From NCBI GenBank assembly GCA_030682595.1, contig JAUXNZ010000003.1, forward strand, positions 1 through 12,433: 12,433 nt of DNA, in the 5' to 3' direction. This stretch comes from Rhodocyclaceae bacterium (lineage in GTDB: Bacteria; Pseudomonadota; Gammaproteobacteria; Burkholderiales; Rhodocyclaceae). Of the stretch, positions 1-7,108 are shown piece by piece; within the stretch, counting starts at the first letter, position 1, and every line of letters begins with the position of its first letter. The notes under the pieces are model-generated. The model did no database searches. It was not told where the DNA came from and saw nothing but the letters and a program-made list of their open reading frames with translations. The translations under genes were made by a program, and so were the position numbers.

Positions 1-966
1 GGTGGCCTGGCCGCCGCCGTCCGAAATGACGGCGACGCGCTTGCCTCGCGCTTTCTGCATGAGGCCGAGCCCTTCCGCGACGGGCAGTATCTCGTCGGAA
101 TGGTTAACGACGCTGACGCCAACCTGCCGCAGCAGGTCCATCGTCATGGCGAAGCTGCCGGCGAGAGCGCCGGTATGCGAACTCGCCGCCTTCTTGCCGA
201 GTTCGGTGGAACCCGACTTGTAGACCACGACGGGTTTTTTCGCGGTGATTTCGCGGGCGACCTGCAGGAAGCGCTGGCCGTCGCGAAAGCCTTCGACGTA
301 GAGTGTGGCGACCTTTGTATTGTCGTCCTCGCCGAGATAGCGCAGGTAATCGTTGAAGCCGATGTCGGTCTGGTTGCCCGGGCCGACGTAGGTCGAAAAG
401 CCGACATGGCCATTGTTCTCGGCTTCGAGTACCAGCGACAGCAGCATGTTGCCCGACTGCGAGATGAAGCCGATGTCACCGGTCTTGATCCTTTCCAGCG
501 CCAGCAGGTTGACCTTCTTGTGCAGGTTGAACATGCCCGAGGTGTTCGGGCCGATGACGCGCACCTTGCCCGCCCGCGCGGCGTCGAGGACCTGCTGTTC
601 AAGTTGGGCGCCCGCGGGGCCGGTTTCGCGGAAGCCGCTGGCGAGGATGACCGCACCCTTGACGCCCTTGCGGCCGCATTCGACCATCAGTCCGGGGATG
701 CTCGCTGCCGGCGTGCAGATGAGTGCCAGCGCGATGTCGCCCGGCACGGATTCTAGGGATGGGTAGGTCTTGACCCCGAGCACCATGTCGGTCTTCGGGT
801 TGATCGGGTAGATCGCGCCCTGGTAGCCATCCTTGATCAGGCCCACCATGGCCTTGTAGCCACGCTTGGTCGGGTCGGCCGAGGCGCCGACGATGGCGAT
901 TGAATCGGGTGCGAGAAAAGCGTGCAGCGGGCTCTTATGGCCCGGGTTGGGCGTATTTGCGTTCAT
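1..966 (-). CDS. NDP-forming acyl-CoA synthetase (acetate--CoA ligase, ADP-forming type), 5' part; cut by left edge
   Basis: Likely interconverts a carboxylic acid, CoA and ATP with acyl-CoA, ADP and phosphate through a phosphohistidine, as in the succinyl-CoA synthetase superfamily. The 322 visible residues start at an ATG (966-964) directly abutting the TAA of the upstream hydratase gene. Residues about 17-115 form a CoA-binding Rossmann domain (IAIVGASADP at 23-32, YPINPK near 52). Residues about 165-300 form the flavodoxin-like CoA ligase domain (FISQSGN near 167). SHTGALAG (263-270) places His264 at the position of the phosphorylated histidine of archaeal ADP-forming acetyl-CoA synthetases. 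The frame is open to position 1, where a third subdomain begins (VISDGGGQAT). Fused family members are about 700 residues, so an ATP-grasp half is expected outside the window. The acyl substrate cannot be read from sequence. Position behind a transporter and a hydratase suggests it activates the imported acid. Confidence 0.88.
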   Translation of the reverse strand, partial: MNANTPNPGHKSPLHAFLAPDSIAIVGASADPTKRGYKAMVGLIKDGYQGAIYPINPKTDMVLGVKTYPSLESVPGDIALALICTPAASIPGLMVECGRKGVKGAVILASGFRETGPAGAQLEQQVLDAARAGKVRVIGPNTSGMFNLHKKVNLLALERIKTGDIGFISQSGNMLLSLVLEAENNGHVGFSTYVGPGNQTDIGFNDYLRYLGEDDNTKVATLYVEGFRDGQRFLQVAREITAKKPVVVYKSGSTELGKKAASSHTGALAGSFAMTMDLLRQVGVSVVNHSDEILPVAEGLGLMQKARGKRVAVISDGGGQAT

Positions 967-1755
967 TTACTTCCCTTTGAATACGGGGGTGCGCTTTTCC
1001 GCGAAAGCGTCGATGCCCTCCTGCCAGTCTTGTGTGGTGCCAACGAACATCATGCCTTCGAGTTCGGCGACGAGCGCGGCGTCGAAGGTGCGCTCAGCGG
1101 ACATGTTGAGTTGCTGCTTGGCGAGTTGCATCGAGAACGGCGCCTTGCTGGCAATCTTGGCCGCAAACTCGCGGGCCGCATCCAGAAAGCCTGCATCGGC
1201 AAAGACCCGGTTGGCCAGGCCGATGCGCACGGCTTCTTCACCCTTGATGCGTTCGCCCAGAAAAACCAGTTCGCGCGCCTTGGCGAGGCCCACCAGCCGC
1301 GGCAGCAGCCAGGTAACGCCGCCGCCGAGGAAGTTGCCGATGCTGATCTCGGGCAGGCCGATCTGGGCGCTTTCGGCCATCAGCAGGAAGTCAGAGGCGA
1401 TGGCCAGCTCGGCCCCGGCGCCCAGCGCATAGCCATTGACGGCGGCAACCACCGGTTTGCTGAGTTGCAGCAGGCGCTTGCAGACGATCTGTTCGCCTTG
1501 CAGGTACTGGCGGCGGTCGAATGCAGTGCGGCCGAGCTTGTGTTCCTTCAGGTCGGCGCCGACGCAAAAGGCCCGGCCTTCGCCAGTCACCAGCACGACG
1601 CGGACATCGCCATCGGCTTCGGCACGGGTCAGTGCGGCATTCAGCTCGTCATAGAGTTGCTGGGTGACGGCATTAAGGCGCTGCGGACGGTTGAGGCGGA
1701 TTTCCGCGATGCCGTCGCGCAGCTCATAGAGAATGGTTTCGTAGCTCATGTTCAT
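967..1755 (-). CDS. Enoyl-CoA hydratase/isomerase (crotonase) family protein
   Basis: Probably hydrates a 2-enoyl-CoA to a 3-hydroxyacyl-CoA in the cytoplasm. The 262-residue length is normal for crotonases. Oxyanion-hole segments are present (CVGADLKE at 64-71, ALGAGAEL at 110-117). Both glutamates of classical hydratases are kept: Glu116 in GAGAELA and Glu136 in GLPEISIG. The C-terminus has the usual EKRTPVFKGK ending. I chose the ATG at 1755-1753 because it overlaps the TGA of the TRAP permease as ATGA, typical of translational coupling, and homology begins there. A second ATG six bases on (1749-1747) is also possible. The frame is open upstream to 1854, but that stretch lies inside the permease gene. 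The stop codon abuts the acyl-CoA synthetase start, so the three genes look co-transcribed. Substrate chain length is unknown, and an isomerase or ring-cleaving relative is not excluded. Confidence 0.9.
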   Translation of the reverse strand: MNMSYETILYELRDGIAEIRLNRPQRLNAVTQQLYDELNAALTRAEADGDVRVVLVTGEGRAFCVGADLKEHKLGRTAFDRRQYLQGEQIVCKRLLQLSKPVVAAVNGYALGAGAELAIASDFLLMAESAQIGLPEISIGNFLGGGVTWLLPRLVGLAKARELVFLGERIKGEEAVRIGLANRVFADAGFLDAAREFAAKIASKAPFSMQLAKQQLNMSAERTFDAALVAELEGMMFVGTTQDWQEGIDAFAEKRTPVFKGK

Positions 1756-4367
1756 GCCTGTACGTTTGGCGCGAGCTTGGCCTCGCGGTCCCTGCGCCGT
1801 CTTTGTACCCACCACACCAGCGCCAGCAGGGCAAAGGCCGGGATGTACATCCATTCCTTGTCGGGGCGTTCGCCTGAGGGTATTTCAATCATCCTGATGT
1901 TGAAACTCTGTTCCAGGCCGAGTTTTTCGGCGCGGCTGCCGAAGCGCACTGCCGAGATCTGCACGTCGTCGCCGAGCATGATGACCGAGAGACCCATATT
2001 GGCCATTCGCTCACGGGCACTGGGAGCCTTGTCGCCCAGCGGCAGAAGCACGCCCTTGGAAATTTCCTTGCCTTCCAGGCTCATGCCTTCCACCCAGACG
2101 CGCAGGTTGCCATTGCGCGGGGCTTGCTCGACGAGGCGGGTCAATTCCGTGGGGGGGACTTCATCAAAGGGCGGATACAGCATGTCCATCCAGAATCCCG
2201 GGCGGAACAGGGTGAAGGTGACCAGCAGCAGCAGCAGCGCTTCGTGGATGCGGTTGCGGGTGACAAAAAATCCCTGCGTCGCCGCCGCGAACATCAGGCT
2301 GGCCACGGTGGCCGTGACGATGGTCATGATCAGGTGGAAGGCATCGGTGATGCCGATCAGCAGCAACTGCGTGTTGAAGATGAACATGAAGGGCAGGATC
2401 GCCGTCCGCGCGCTGTAACCGAAGGCGGTCACGCCGGTGCGCATCGGATCGCTCTTGGCAATGCCCGCCGCGGCATAGGACGCAAGTCCCACCGGTGGCG
2501 TCACGTCGGCCATCAGGCCGAAGTAGAAAACGAACAGATGCACAGCGATCAGCGGCACGAGCAGGCCGGATTGCGCGCCCAGTTCGACGATTACCGGCGC
2601 CATCAGGGTCGATACCACGATGTAGTTCGCCGTGGTCGGCAGCCCCATGCCGAGAATCAGGCTGATCACCGCCACCAGCAGCAGCATGATCATCAGATTG
2701 CCGCCCGACAGTATCTCGACCAGTTCGGTCATCGCCAGGCCGATGCCGGTCAGCGTCACCGTGCCGACGATGATGCCCGCCGTGGCGGTGGCGATGGCGA
2801 TGGCAATCATGTTGCGCGCGCCGGTCACCAGGCCGTTAAAGAGGTCGGTAAAGCCCAGCTGCGTCGCCACGCCTAACTTGCCGGTGCCACGGAAAAATGC
2901 GAACAGCGGCCGCTGGGTGATGAGGATGAAAATCAGGAAGATTGTCGCCCAGAAGGCCGACAAGGCGGGCGAGAGCTGCTCGACCATCAGGTTCCAGATC
3001 AGCACCACCACGGGTAGCAGGAAGTGCAGACCGGATTTCAGCGTCGGGCCGATCTCGGGTAGAAACTCCATGGTCTCGCCCGGTTTTTCCATGTGCAATT
3101 CAGGATATTTCGCGGCATAGCGCACGATGGCAACATAAGCGGCAAGCATCAGCGCGGCGACGATCATGAAAGCGGTATCGCCCGCCAGGTCTTTCAGCCA
3201 GCCAAAGCCCCAGTAAACGATTGCCGAGAGGATGACCAGTCCGGAGAAGGTCATCAAGGTGGTGATGACCGCCTTCTGCCAGGGCAGCGGCTCGCGCCGG
3301 GGCAGGCCCTGCAGGTTCATCTTCAGTGCTTCGAGGTGCACGATGTAGAACAGTGCAATGTAGGAAATCAGCGCCGGCAGGATGGCATGCTTCATCACCT
3401 GCAGATAGGTGATGCCAACATACTCCACCATCAGGAAGGCGGCGGCTCCCATCACCGGTGGCATCAACTGGCCGTTGACCGATGAGGCAACCTCGACCGA
3501 AGCTGCCTTGTCCGGGCGGTAGCCGACGCTTTTCATCAACGGAATTGTGAATGTGCCGGTGGTCACTACGTTGGCGATCGATGAGCCAGAGATCACGCCG
3601 GTAGCGGCGGAGGCGACGACTGCCGCCTTGGCCGGACCGCCGCGCATGTGACCGAGCAGGGCAATCGCCGACTTGATGAAATAGGCGCCGGCACCTGCCG
3701 TCTCGAGCAGGGCACCGAACAGCACGAACAGGAAGATGAAACTGGTCGATACCCCCAGCGCCACGCCGAAGACGCCTTCGGTGGTCAGCCACATGTGACT
3801 CATGCCCTTGGCCAGCGAGGCACCGCGGTGGGCGATGACATCCGGCATGTAGGGGCCGAAGAAGACGTAAACCATGAACAATATCGCCAGGATCACCATC
3901 GGCAGGCCGAGCGCGCGGCGCGCAGCTTCGAGCAGCAGCGTCATGCCGGCAACGGCGACGACGAGGTCGATGGTGGTCGGTTGGCCCGGCCGGTCGGCGA
4001 TTTCCCGGTAGAACAGGAACAGATAAGCCATGCAGAAGGCTGCCACGAAGGCCAGCAGCCAGTCGACCAGTGGAATGTACTGGCGCGGTGATCTCTTGAA
4101 TGCGGGGTAGGCCAGAAAGCCGATGAAGACGGCAAAAGCCAGGTGCAGCGAACGGGCTTCGGTGTCGTTGAAGACGCCGATGCCAAATGTAAATGGTAGT
4201 GGCGAGGCGTACCAGAGTTGAAACAGGGACCAGACAAACGCCAGCGCGATGATCAGCTTTGCCGCAAAGCCATGCGGTTTGCGCCCGCCGGTATCGGCTT
4301 CGGCGACGATTTGCTTGAGTTGCTCGTCGGTCAGTTCATGGTGACCTGAGTTATCTGTTTTTCTCAC
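1752..4367 (-). CDS. TRAP transporter permease, fused small and large subunits (TAXI type), with C-terminal DUF3394-like domain
   Basis: Inner-membrane permease of a tripartite ATP-independent periplasmic (TRAP) transporter, driving sodium- or proton-coupled uptake of a solute delivered by the TAXI binding protein encoded just upstream. The protein has 871 residues, typical of fused 4TM/12TM TAXI permeases. A hydrophilic N-terminus of about 30 residues is followed by many hydrophobic segments. The large-subunit signature GMGLPTTANYIVV starts near residue 573. After about residue 720 comes a soluble stretch of about 120 residues, then one last membrane segment (about 842-855) and a basic tail (QRRRRDREAK). 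This matches the DUF3394 extension known from some TRAP permeases. Within it, residues about 802-828 look PDZ-like (FGSRAEKLGLEQ). The start is GTG at 4367-4365 with AGGGA eight bases upstream. The ligand cannot be determined; acids such as glutamate or other carboxylates are candidates. Confidence 0.93.
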   Translation of the reverse strand: MRKTDNSGHHELTDEQLKQIVAEADTGGRKPHGFAAKLIIALAFVWSLFQLWYASPLPFTFGIGVFNDTEARSLHLAFAVFIGFLAYPAFKRSPRQYIPLVDWLLAFVAAFCMAYLFLFYREIADRPGQPTTIDLVVAVAGMTLLLEAARRALGLPMVILAILFMVYVFFGPYMPDVIAHRGASLAKGMSHMWLTTEGVFGVALGVSTSFIFLFVLFGALLETAGAGAYFIKSAIALLGHMRGGPAKAAVVASAATGVISGSSIANVVTTGTFTIPLMKSVGYRPDKAASVEVASSVNGQLMPPVMGAAAFLMVEYVGITYLQVMKHAILPALISYIALFYIVHLEALKMNLQGLPRREPLPWQKAVITTLMTFSGLVILSAIVYWGFGWLKDLAGDTAFMIVAALMLAAYVAIVRYAAKYPELHMEKPGETMEFLPEIGPTLKSGLHFLLPVVVLIWNLMVEQLSPALSAFWATIFLIFILITQRPLFAFFRGTGKLGVATQLGFTDLFNGLVTGARNMIAIAIATATAGIIVGTVTLTGIGLAMTELVEILSGGNLMIMLLLVAVISLILGMGLPTTANYIVVSTLMAPVIVELGAQSGLLVPLIAVHLFVFYFGLMADVTPPVGLASYAAAGIAKSDPMRTGVTAFGYSARTAILPFMFIFNTQLLLIGITDAFHLIMTIVTATVASLMFAAATQGFFVTRNRIHEALLLLLVTFTLFRPGFWMDMLYPPFDEVPPTELTRLVEQAPRNGNLRVWVEGMSLEGKEISKGVLLPLGDKAPSARERMANMGLSVIMLGDDVQISAVRFGSRAEKLGLEQSFNIRMIEIPSGERPDKEWMYIPAFALLALVWWVQRRRRDREAKLAPNVQA

Positions 4368-4375
4368 AACGCACG

Positions 4376-4380
4376 TCCCT
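4376..4380 (-). promoter_or_regulatory. Ribosome binding site of the TRAP permease
   Basis: AGGGA on the minus strand lies eight bases before the GTG start at 4367. No ATG lies nearby in frame, so this motif supports the GTG as the true start. Confidence 0.55.
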
Positions 4381-4395
4381 GAACATTGTTTGAGT

Positions 4396-4421
4396 CCCCC
4401 TCACCGCAGTGGGTGAGGGGG
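4396..4421 (-). promoter_or_regulatory. Intercistronic stem-loop between binding protein and permease
   Basis: CCCCCTCACC (4396-4405) and GGTGAGGGGG (4412-4421) are perfect complements around a 6-nt loop, giving a 10-bp GC-rich stem inside the 67-bp gap between the two transporter genes. On the transcribed strand it is not followed by a U-tract (ACTCAAACAATG follows), so it is a poor Rho-independent terminator. Such hairpins between a binding protein and its permease are known to give partial termination or to protect the upstream message, raising binding-protein level over permease. That role is inferred here. Confidence 0.65.
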
Positions 4422-4434
4422 GTGTGCAACAAAC

Positions 4435-5409
4435 TTACATCCAGCCTTTTTCCTTGTAGTACTTCACGGCGCCGTCATGCAATGGAGCGGACAGGCCATT
4501 CTTGATCATGTCCTTCGGTTCGAGGTTGGCGAACGCCGGGTGCAGCTTCTTGAAGTCGTCGAAGTTGTCGAAGACAGATTTCACCATCAGGTAGACCACG
4601 TCGTTGGGTACCTTGCTTGAAGAAACGAAGCTCGCGACGACACCGAAGGTTTTCACCGGATTCGGGTTGTTCGCGTACATGCCGCCGGGGATGGTCGCCT
4701 GAGCGTAGTAGGGGTTGGCGGCGATGAGCTTGTCGACGGCGGGGCCGGCGATGTTGACCAGCTTCGCACCGCAGGTGGTGGTCGGGTCCTGGATGCTGGC
4801 ATTGGGATGGCCAACCACATAGATCAAACCGTCGATCTTGTTGTCGCACAGGGCGGCGCCCTGTTCGTCGGCCTTCAGTTCGGAAACCAGTGAGAAGTCG
4901 CCCTGCTTCATGCCCAATGCCGGCAACAGCGTGTCCATCGTGGCCCGCTGGCCGGAGCCAGGGTTGCCGATGTTCATGCGCTTGCCCTTGAGGTCCTCGA
5001 ACTTGGCGACGCCGGCTTCCTTACGCGCCAGCACCGTAGCCGGTTCGGGATGGAGGGAGAACACCGCACGCAGGTTGGGGTCGGCACCGCCGTCCTTGAA
5101 CTGCACTAGACCATTGACGGCGTTGTACTGGACGTCCGATTGCGCCACGCCGAAGTCGAGCTCGCCGGCCTTGATGGTGTTGATGTTGTATACAGAACCG
5201 CCGGTACTCTCGACCGAGCAACGTACGCCGTGCTTGGCGCGATCCTTGTTCATGAGGCGGCAGATGGCGCCGCCGGCAGCGTAATAGACGCCGGTGACAC
5301 CACCCGTGCCGATCGTCACGAACTTGTTCTGGGCATGGACAGGCAGGCTGGTCAGCGAGGCACTCAGTGCCAGTGCGGCTACAGCCGTCAGCGAAGCAAA
5401 TTTCTTCAT
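4435..5409 (-). CDS. TAXI-family TRAP transporter solute-binding protein
   Basis: Periplasmic receptor that captures the solute for the TRAP permease encoded 67 bp downstream. It has 324 residues. The signal peptide spans about 1-26: KK, a hydrophobic alanine/leucine-rich core, then a VHA|Q cleavage site. The mature protein opens with the TAXI hallmark FVTIGTGGVTGVYYAAGG (about 30-47), followed by STGGSVYNI and ELDFGVAQSDVQY. The ATG at 5409 is chosen because of a strong AAGGAGA six bases upstream and because the signal peptide begins there; the open frame reaching 5679 overlaps glutamate dehydrogenase and is not real. Characterised TAXI proteins from Thermus thermophilus and Vibrio cholerae are reported to bind glutamate, which fits the glutamate dehydrogenase upstream. 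The downstream hydratase and acyl-CoA synthetase point instead to another carboxylic acid. The ligand is unresolved. Confidence 0.93.
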   Translation of the reverse strand: MKKFASLTAVAALALSASLTSLPVHAQNKFVTIGTGGVTGVYYAAGGAICRLMNKDRAKHGVRCSVESTGGSVYNINTIKAGELDFGVAQSDVQYNAVNGLVQFKDGGADPNLRAVFSLHPEPATVLARKEAGVAKFEDLKGKRMNIGNPGSGQRATMDTLLPALGMKQGDFSLVSELKADEQGAALCDNKIDGLIYVVGHPNASIQDPTTTCGAKLVNIAGPAVDKLIAANPYYAQATIPGGMYANNPNPVKTFGVVASFVSSSKVPNDVVYLMVKSVFDNFDDFKKLHPAFANLEPKDMIKNGLSAPLHDGAVKYYKEKGWM

Positions 5410-5414
5410 GGATT

Positions 5415-5421
5415 GTCTCCT
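5415..5421 (-). promoter_or_regulatory. Strong ribosome binding site of the TAXI binding protein
   Basis: AAGGAGA on the minus strand, five bases before the ATG at 5409, fixes that start against the longer open frame. The 74-bp gap it sits in (5410-5483) has no convincing terminator, so read-through from glutamate dehydrogenase is possible. Confidence 0.75.
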
Positions 5422-5483
5422 TGGTGAAGTTGAAACAGCAGGTAAAACTCGATCAATACGACAGGATAAACAAACAACACTAA

Positions 5484-6755
5484 TCAGGGGTACAGTCCGC
5501 GCCGGTCGCGCGCCGCCAGCACCCGGGTACAGGCAATGATGAACGCCGCCGTGCGCAGCGATACCTTGCGTTCCTCGGCCAATTCGGCGACCGCGCGGAA
5601 CGCGGCAACCATGATACTTTCCAGGCGTGCATTGATTTCCTGTTCGTTCCAGAAGAAACTCGAAAAATCCTGCACCCATTCGAAATAGCTGACCGTGACG
5701 CCACCGGCGTTGGCGATGACATCCGGCACCACCGTGATGCCGCGCGCCGCAAGAATGTCGTCGGCGGCCGGCAGCGTCGGCCCGTTGGCACCCTCGGCGA
5801 TGATGCGGGTGGGAATCTTCTCCGCTCGCGCCTCGTCGATGACACCTTCCAGTGCGGCCGGGATGAAAAAATCGCTGGGGATAGCCCAGAACTCGTCATT
5901 CGTGACGGGCTGTGCGCCGGGGAAATCCACCAGGCGCTTGCCGCTGGCGACATGAGCTATGGCAGCTCCCACGTCGATACCCGCCGGATTGGCAATGCTG
6001 CCACTGGCATCCTGCAGGGCCAGGATACTTGCGCCGGCCTCGGCGAAGCATTGGGCAGCAATCGCGCCGACATTGCCGAAACCCTGCACGGAGACGCGCG
6101 CCCCCTGAACTTTTATGCCCTGGCGCAAGCCGGCTTCGCGTGCCGTGATGAAAACACCGCGACCGGTCGCCTCGCGCCGGCCGAGACTACCGCCCAGACT
6201 GATTGGCTTGCCGGTCACGACACCACTGACGGTGCCGCCCTGGTTGATGGAGTAGGTGTCCATCATCCAGGCCATGGTTTGTTCGTTGGTGCCGACGTCG
6301 GGAGCCGGAATGTCCTTGGTCGGGCCAATCAGAATGCCGATCTCGGAGGTGTAGCGGCGCGTCACCCGTTCCAGTTCATCTTGCGACATCGCCGCCGGAT
6401 CTATTCTTACGCCACCCTTGGCGCCGCCGTAGGGCAGGTTGAGGGCCGCGCACTTGACGGTCATCCAGCCCGACAGCGCCATAACTTCGTTCAGCGTGAC
6501 ATCCGGGTGGTAGCGCACGCCGCCCTTGCCCGGACCACGCGAAACATTGTGCTGGACGCGATAGCCTTCGAAATTCGCCAGCGTGCCATCATCGCGGCGA
6601 ATCGGCACGTCGACGATCAGGATGCGCTTGGGGTGCTTGAGGGTTTCCACCCAGTATTCGAGCTTGCCCAGATGGGGCGTTACCCGGTTGATCTGTTCGA
6701 TGAAGCTGGCCCAGGGTTGCGGCCGTGCGGGGTCAAGATACGAAAGTGCTGCCAT
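5484..6755 (-). CDS. gdhA: Glutamate dehydrogenase (Glu/Leu/Phe/Val dehydrogenase family)
   Basis: Catalyses reversible oxidative deamination of glutamate to 2-oxoglutarate and ammonia in the cytoplasm. It has 423 residues, normal for the short hexameric class. The substrate-binding domain carries RGPGKGGVR (73-81, Lys77), TVKCA (Lys101) and GGAKGGVRIDP (110-120) with catalytic Lys113. DIPAPDVGT (148-156) supplies the catalytic Asp153. The Rossmann domain has GFGNVG (225-230), and the second strand ends in LQDASG, where the acidic residue hints at NAD preference (weak inference). The start ATG at 6755 follows AAGGAGAG; the 20-residue extension to 6815 lacks homology. It lies upstream of the TAXI transporter genes and in the same direction, and could supply or consume the transported ligand if that is glutamate. 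A leucine or phenylalanine dehydrogenase is less likely from length and motifs. Confidence 0.93.
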   Translation of the reverse strand: MAALSYLDPARPQPWASFIEQINRVTPHLGKLEYWVETLKHPKRILIVDVPIRRDDGTLANFEGYRVQHNVSRGPGKGGVRYHPDVTLNEVMALSGWMTVKCAALNLPYGGAKGGVRIDPAAMSQDELERVTRRYTSEIGILIGPTKDIPAPDVGTNEQTMAWMMDTYSINQGGTVSGVVTGKPISLGGSLGRREATGRGVFITAREAGLRQGIKVQGARVSVQGFGNVGAIAAQCFAEAGASILALQDASGSIANPAGIDVGAAIAHVASGKRLVDFPGAQPVTNDEFWAIPSDFFIPAALEGVIDEARAEKIPTRIIAEGANGPTLPAADDILAARGITVVPDVIANAGGVTVSYFEWVQDFSSFFWNEQEINARLESIMVAAFRAVAELAEERKVSLRTAAFIIACTRVLAARDRRGLYP

Positions 6756-6761
6756 ATTCCA

Positions 6762-6769
6762 CTCTCCTT
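6762..6769 (-). promoter_or_regulatory. Ribosome binding site of glutamate dehydrogenase
   Basis: AAGGAGAG on the minus strand, six bases before the ATG at 6755. It favours this start over the upstream frame opening at 6815. Confidence 0.75.
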
Positions 6770-6888
6770 TTTTGTTATGTGCTACTTCGCCTCTGCAACA
6801 GAGTGGAAGTGTCAATGAACAACAATGAGTGAGCTAAGCCGACGTCTTGGTGAAAAATGCCTACAGGAATAATTGCCAGTGGCTAAAA

Positions 6889-6912
6889 AGTCTTGGCTAA
6901 AGTCTTGGCTAA
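6889..6912. repeat. Perfect 12-bp tandem repeat, two copies, with degenerate neighbours
   Basis: AGTCTTGGCTAA occurs twice head to tail (6889-6900, 6901-6912). A shortened relative, AGTGGCTAA (6878-6886, CTT missing), precedes it by two bases. A related GTCTTGG followed by an A-run and ATG lies at 6844-6859, resembling 6902-6918. This looks like a small cluster of related sites, possibly operator sites for a regulator of the downstream gene, or a slippage duplication. Confidence 0.7.
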
Positions 6913-7086
6913 AAAATGTACGGTTTTCAGCAGTGGTCGGATATCGCAGGGTGTTCAGATCAGGCCTGATTTCAACAATACCTGGCGCTTGCAGAACGGT
7001 GGGCAACTGTCGTGGAAGACATTTTGCCCCCGTGCTGAGTATCTATGGCGGGTCGAACATTCTAACATGTGGCAAAAGTCGGCCCT

Positions 7087-7108
7087 GGCGGGACGGCGTT
7101 CCCCCGCC
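7087..7108 (-). terminator. Possible weak terminator hairpin after yitT-family gene
   Basis: GGCGGG (7087-7092) and CCCGCC (7103-7108) can pair around a 10-nt loop immediately after the TGA at 7109. On the transcribed strand only a short ACTTTTG follows several bases later, so intrinsic termination would be weak. Confidence 0.35.

Larger units (their letters stand above)
6756..7108 (-). promoter_or_regulatory. 353-bp non-coding gap upstream of glutamate dehydrogenase, likely control region
   Basis: No convincing gene is seen. The stretch is visibly richer in A and T than its neighbours. Read on the minus strand it holds, in order, a hairpin after the yitT stop, a perfect palindrome ATCAGGCCTGAT (6959-6970), a 12-bp tandem repeat (6889-6912), and TTGACA (6815-6810) 55 bases before the glutamate dehydrogenase start. 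Just after that lies the inverted repeat CTCTG-N3-CAGAG (6791-6803). TTGACA matches a -35 box, but a good -10 is not evident at 16-18 bases, so the promoter call is tentative; an activator-dependent promoter would fit. Confidence 0.5.

Noticed and set aside
1756..1854. Extending the enoyl-CoA hydratase to an upstream ATG at 1854
   Set aside because: The extension lies inside the permease gene and is not crotonase-like. The ATGA overlap at 1755-1752 is the better start.
922..2418. A plus-strand open frame of 498 codons over the hydratase and permease genes
   Set aside because: Antisense to an enoyl-CoA hydratase with intact motifs and to a TRAP permease; no recognisable domain.
5410..5679. 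Extending the TAXI binding protein upstream to 5679
   Set aside because: It would overlap glutamate dehydrogenase and bury the signal peptide. The strong ribosome site at 5415-5421 fixes the ATG at 5409.
6789..6806. A sigma-54 promoter suggested by TTGCA in the glutamate dehydrogenase leader
   Set aside because: The required GG of the -24 element is missing and the spacing is one base short.
6959..6970. Calling the 12-bp palindrome a specific named operator
   Set aside because: A perfect 12-bp palindrome is expected a few times by chance in 12 kb, and I do not recognise it as a known regulator site.
6812..7006. A 64-codon minus-strand frame inside the gap upstream of glutamate dehydrogenase
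   Set aside because: It starts at TTG without a ribosome site, has no family resemblance, and its FSQDFSQD repeat merely reflects the 12-bp DNA repeat.
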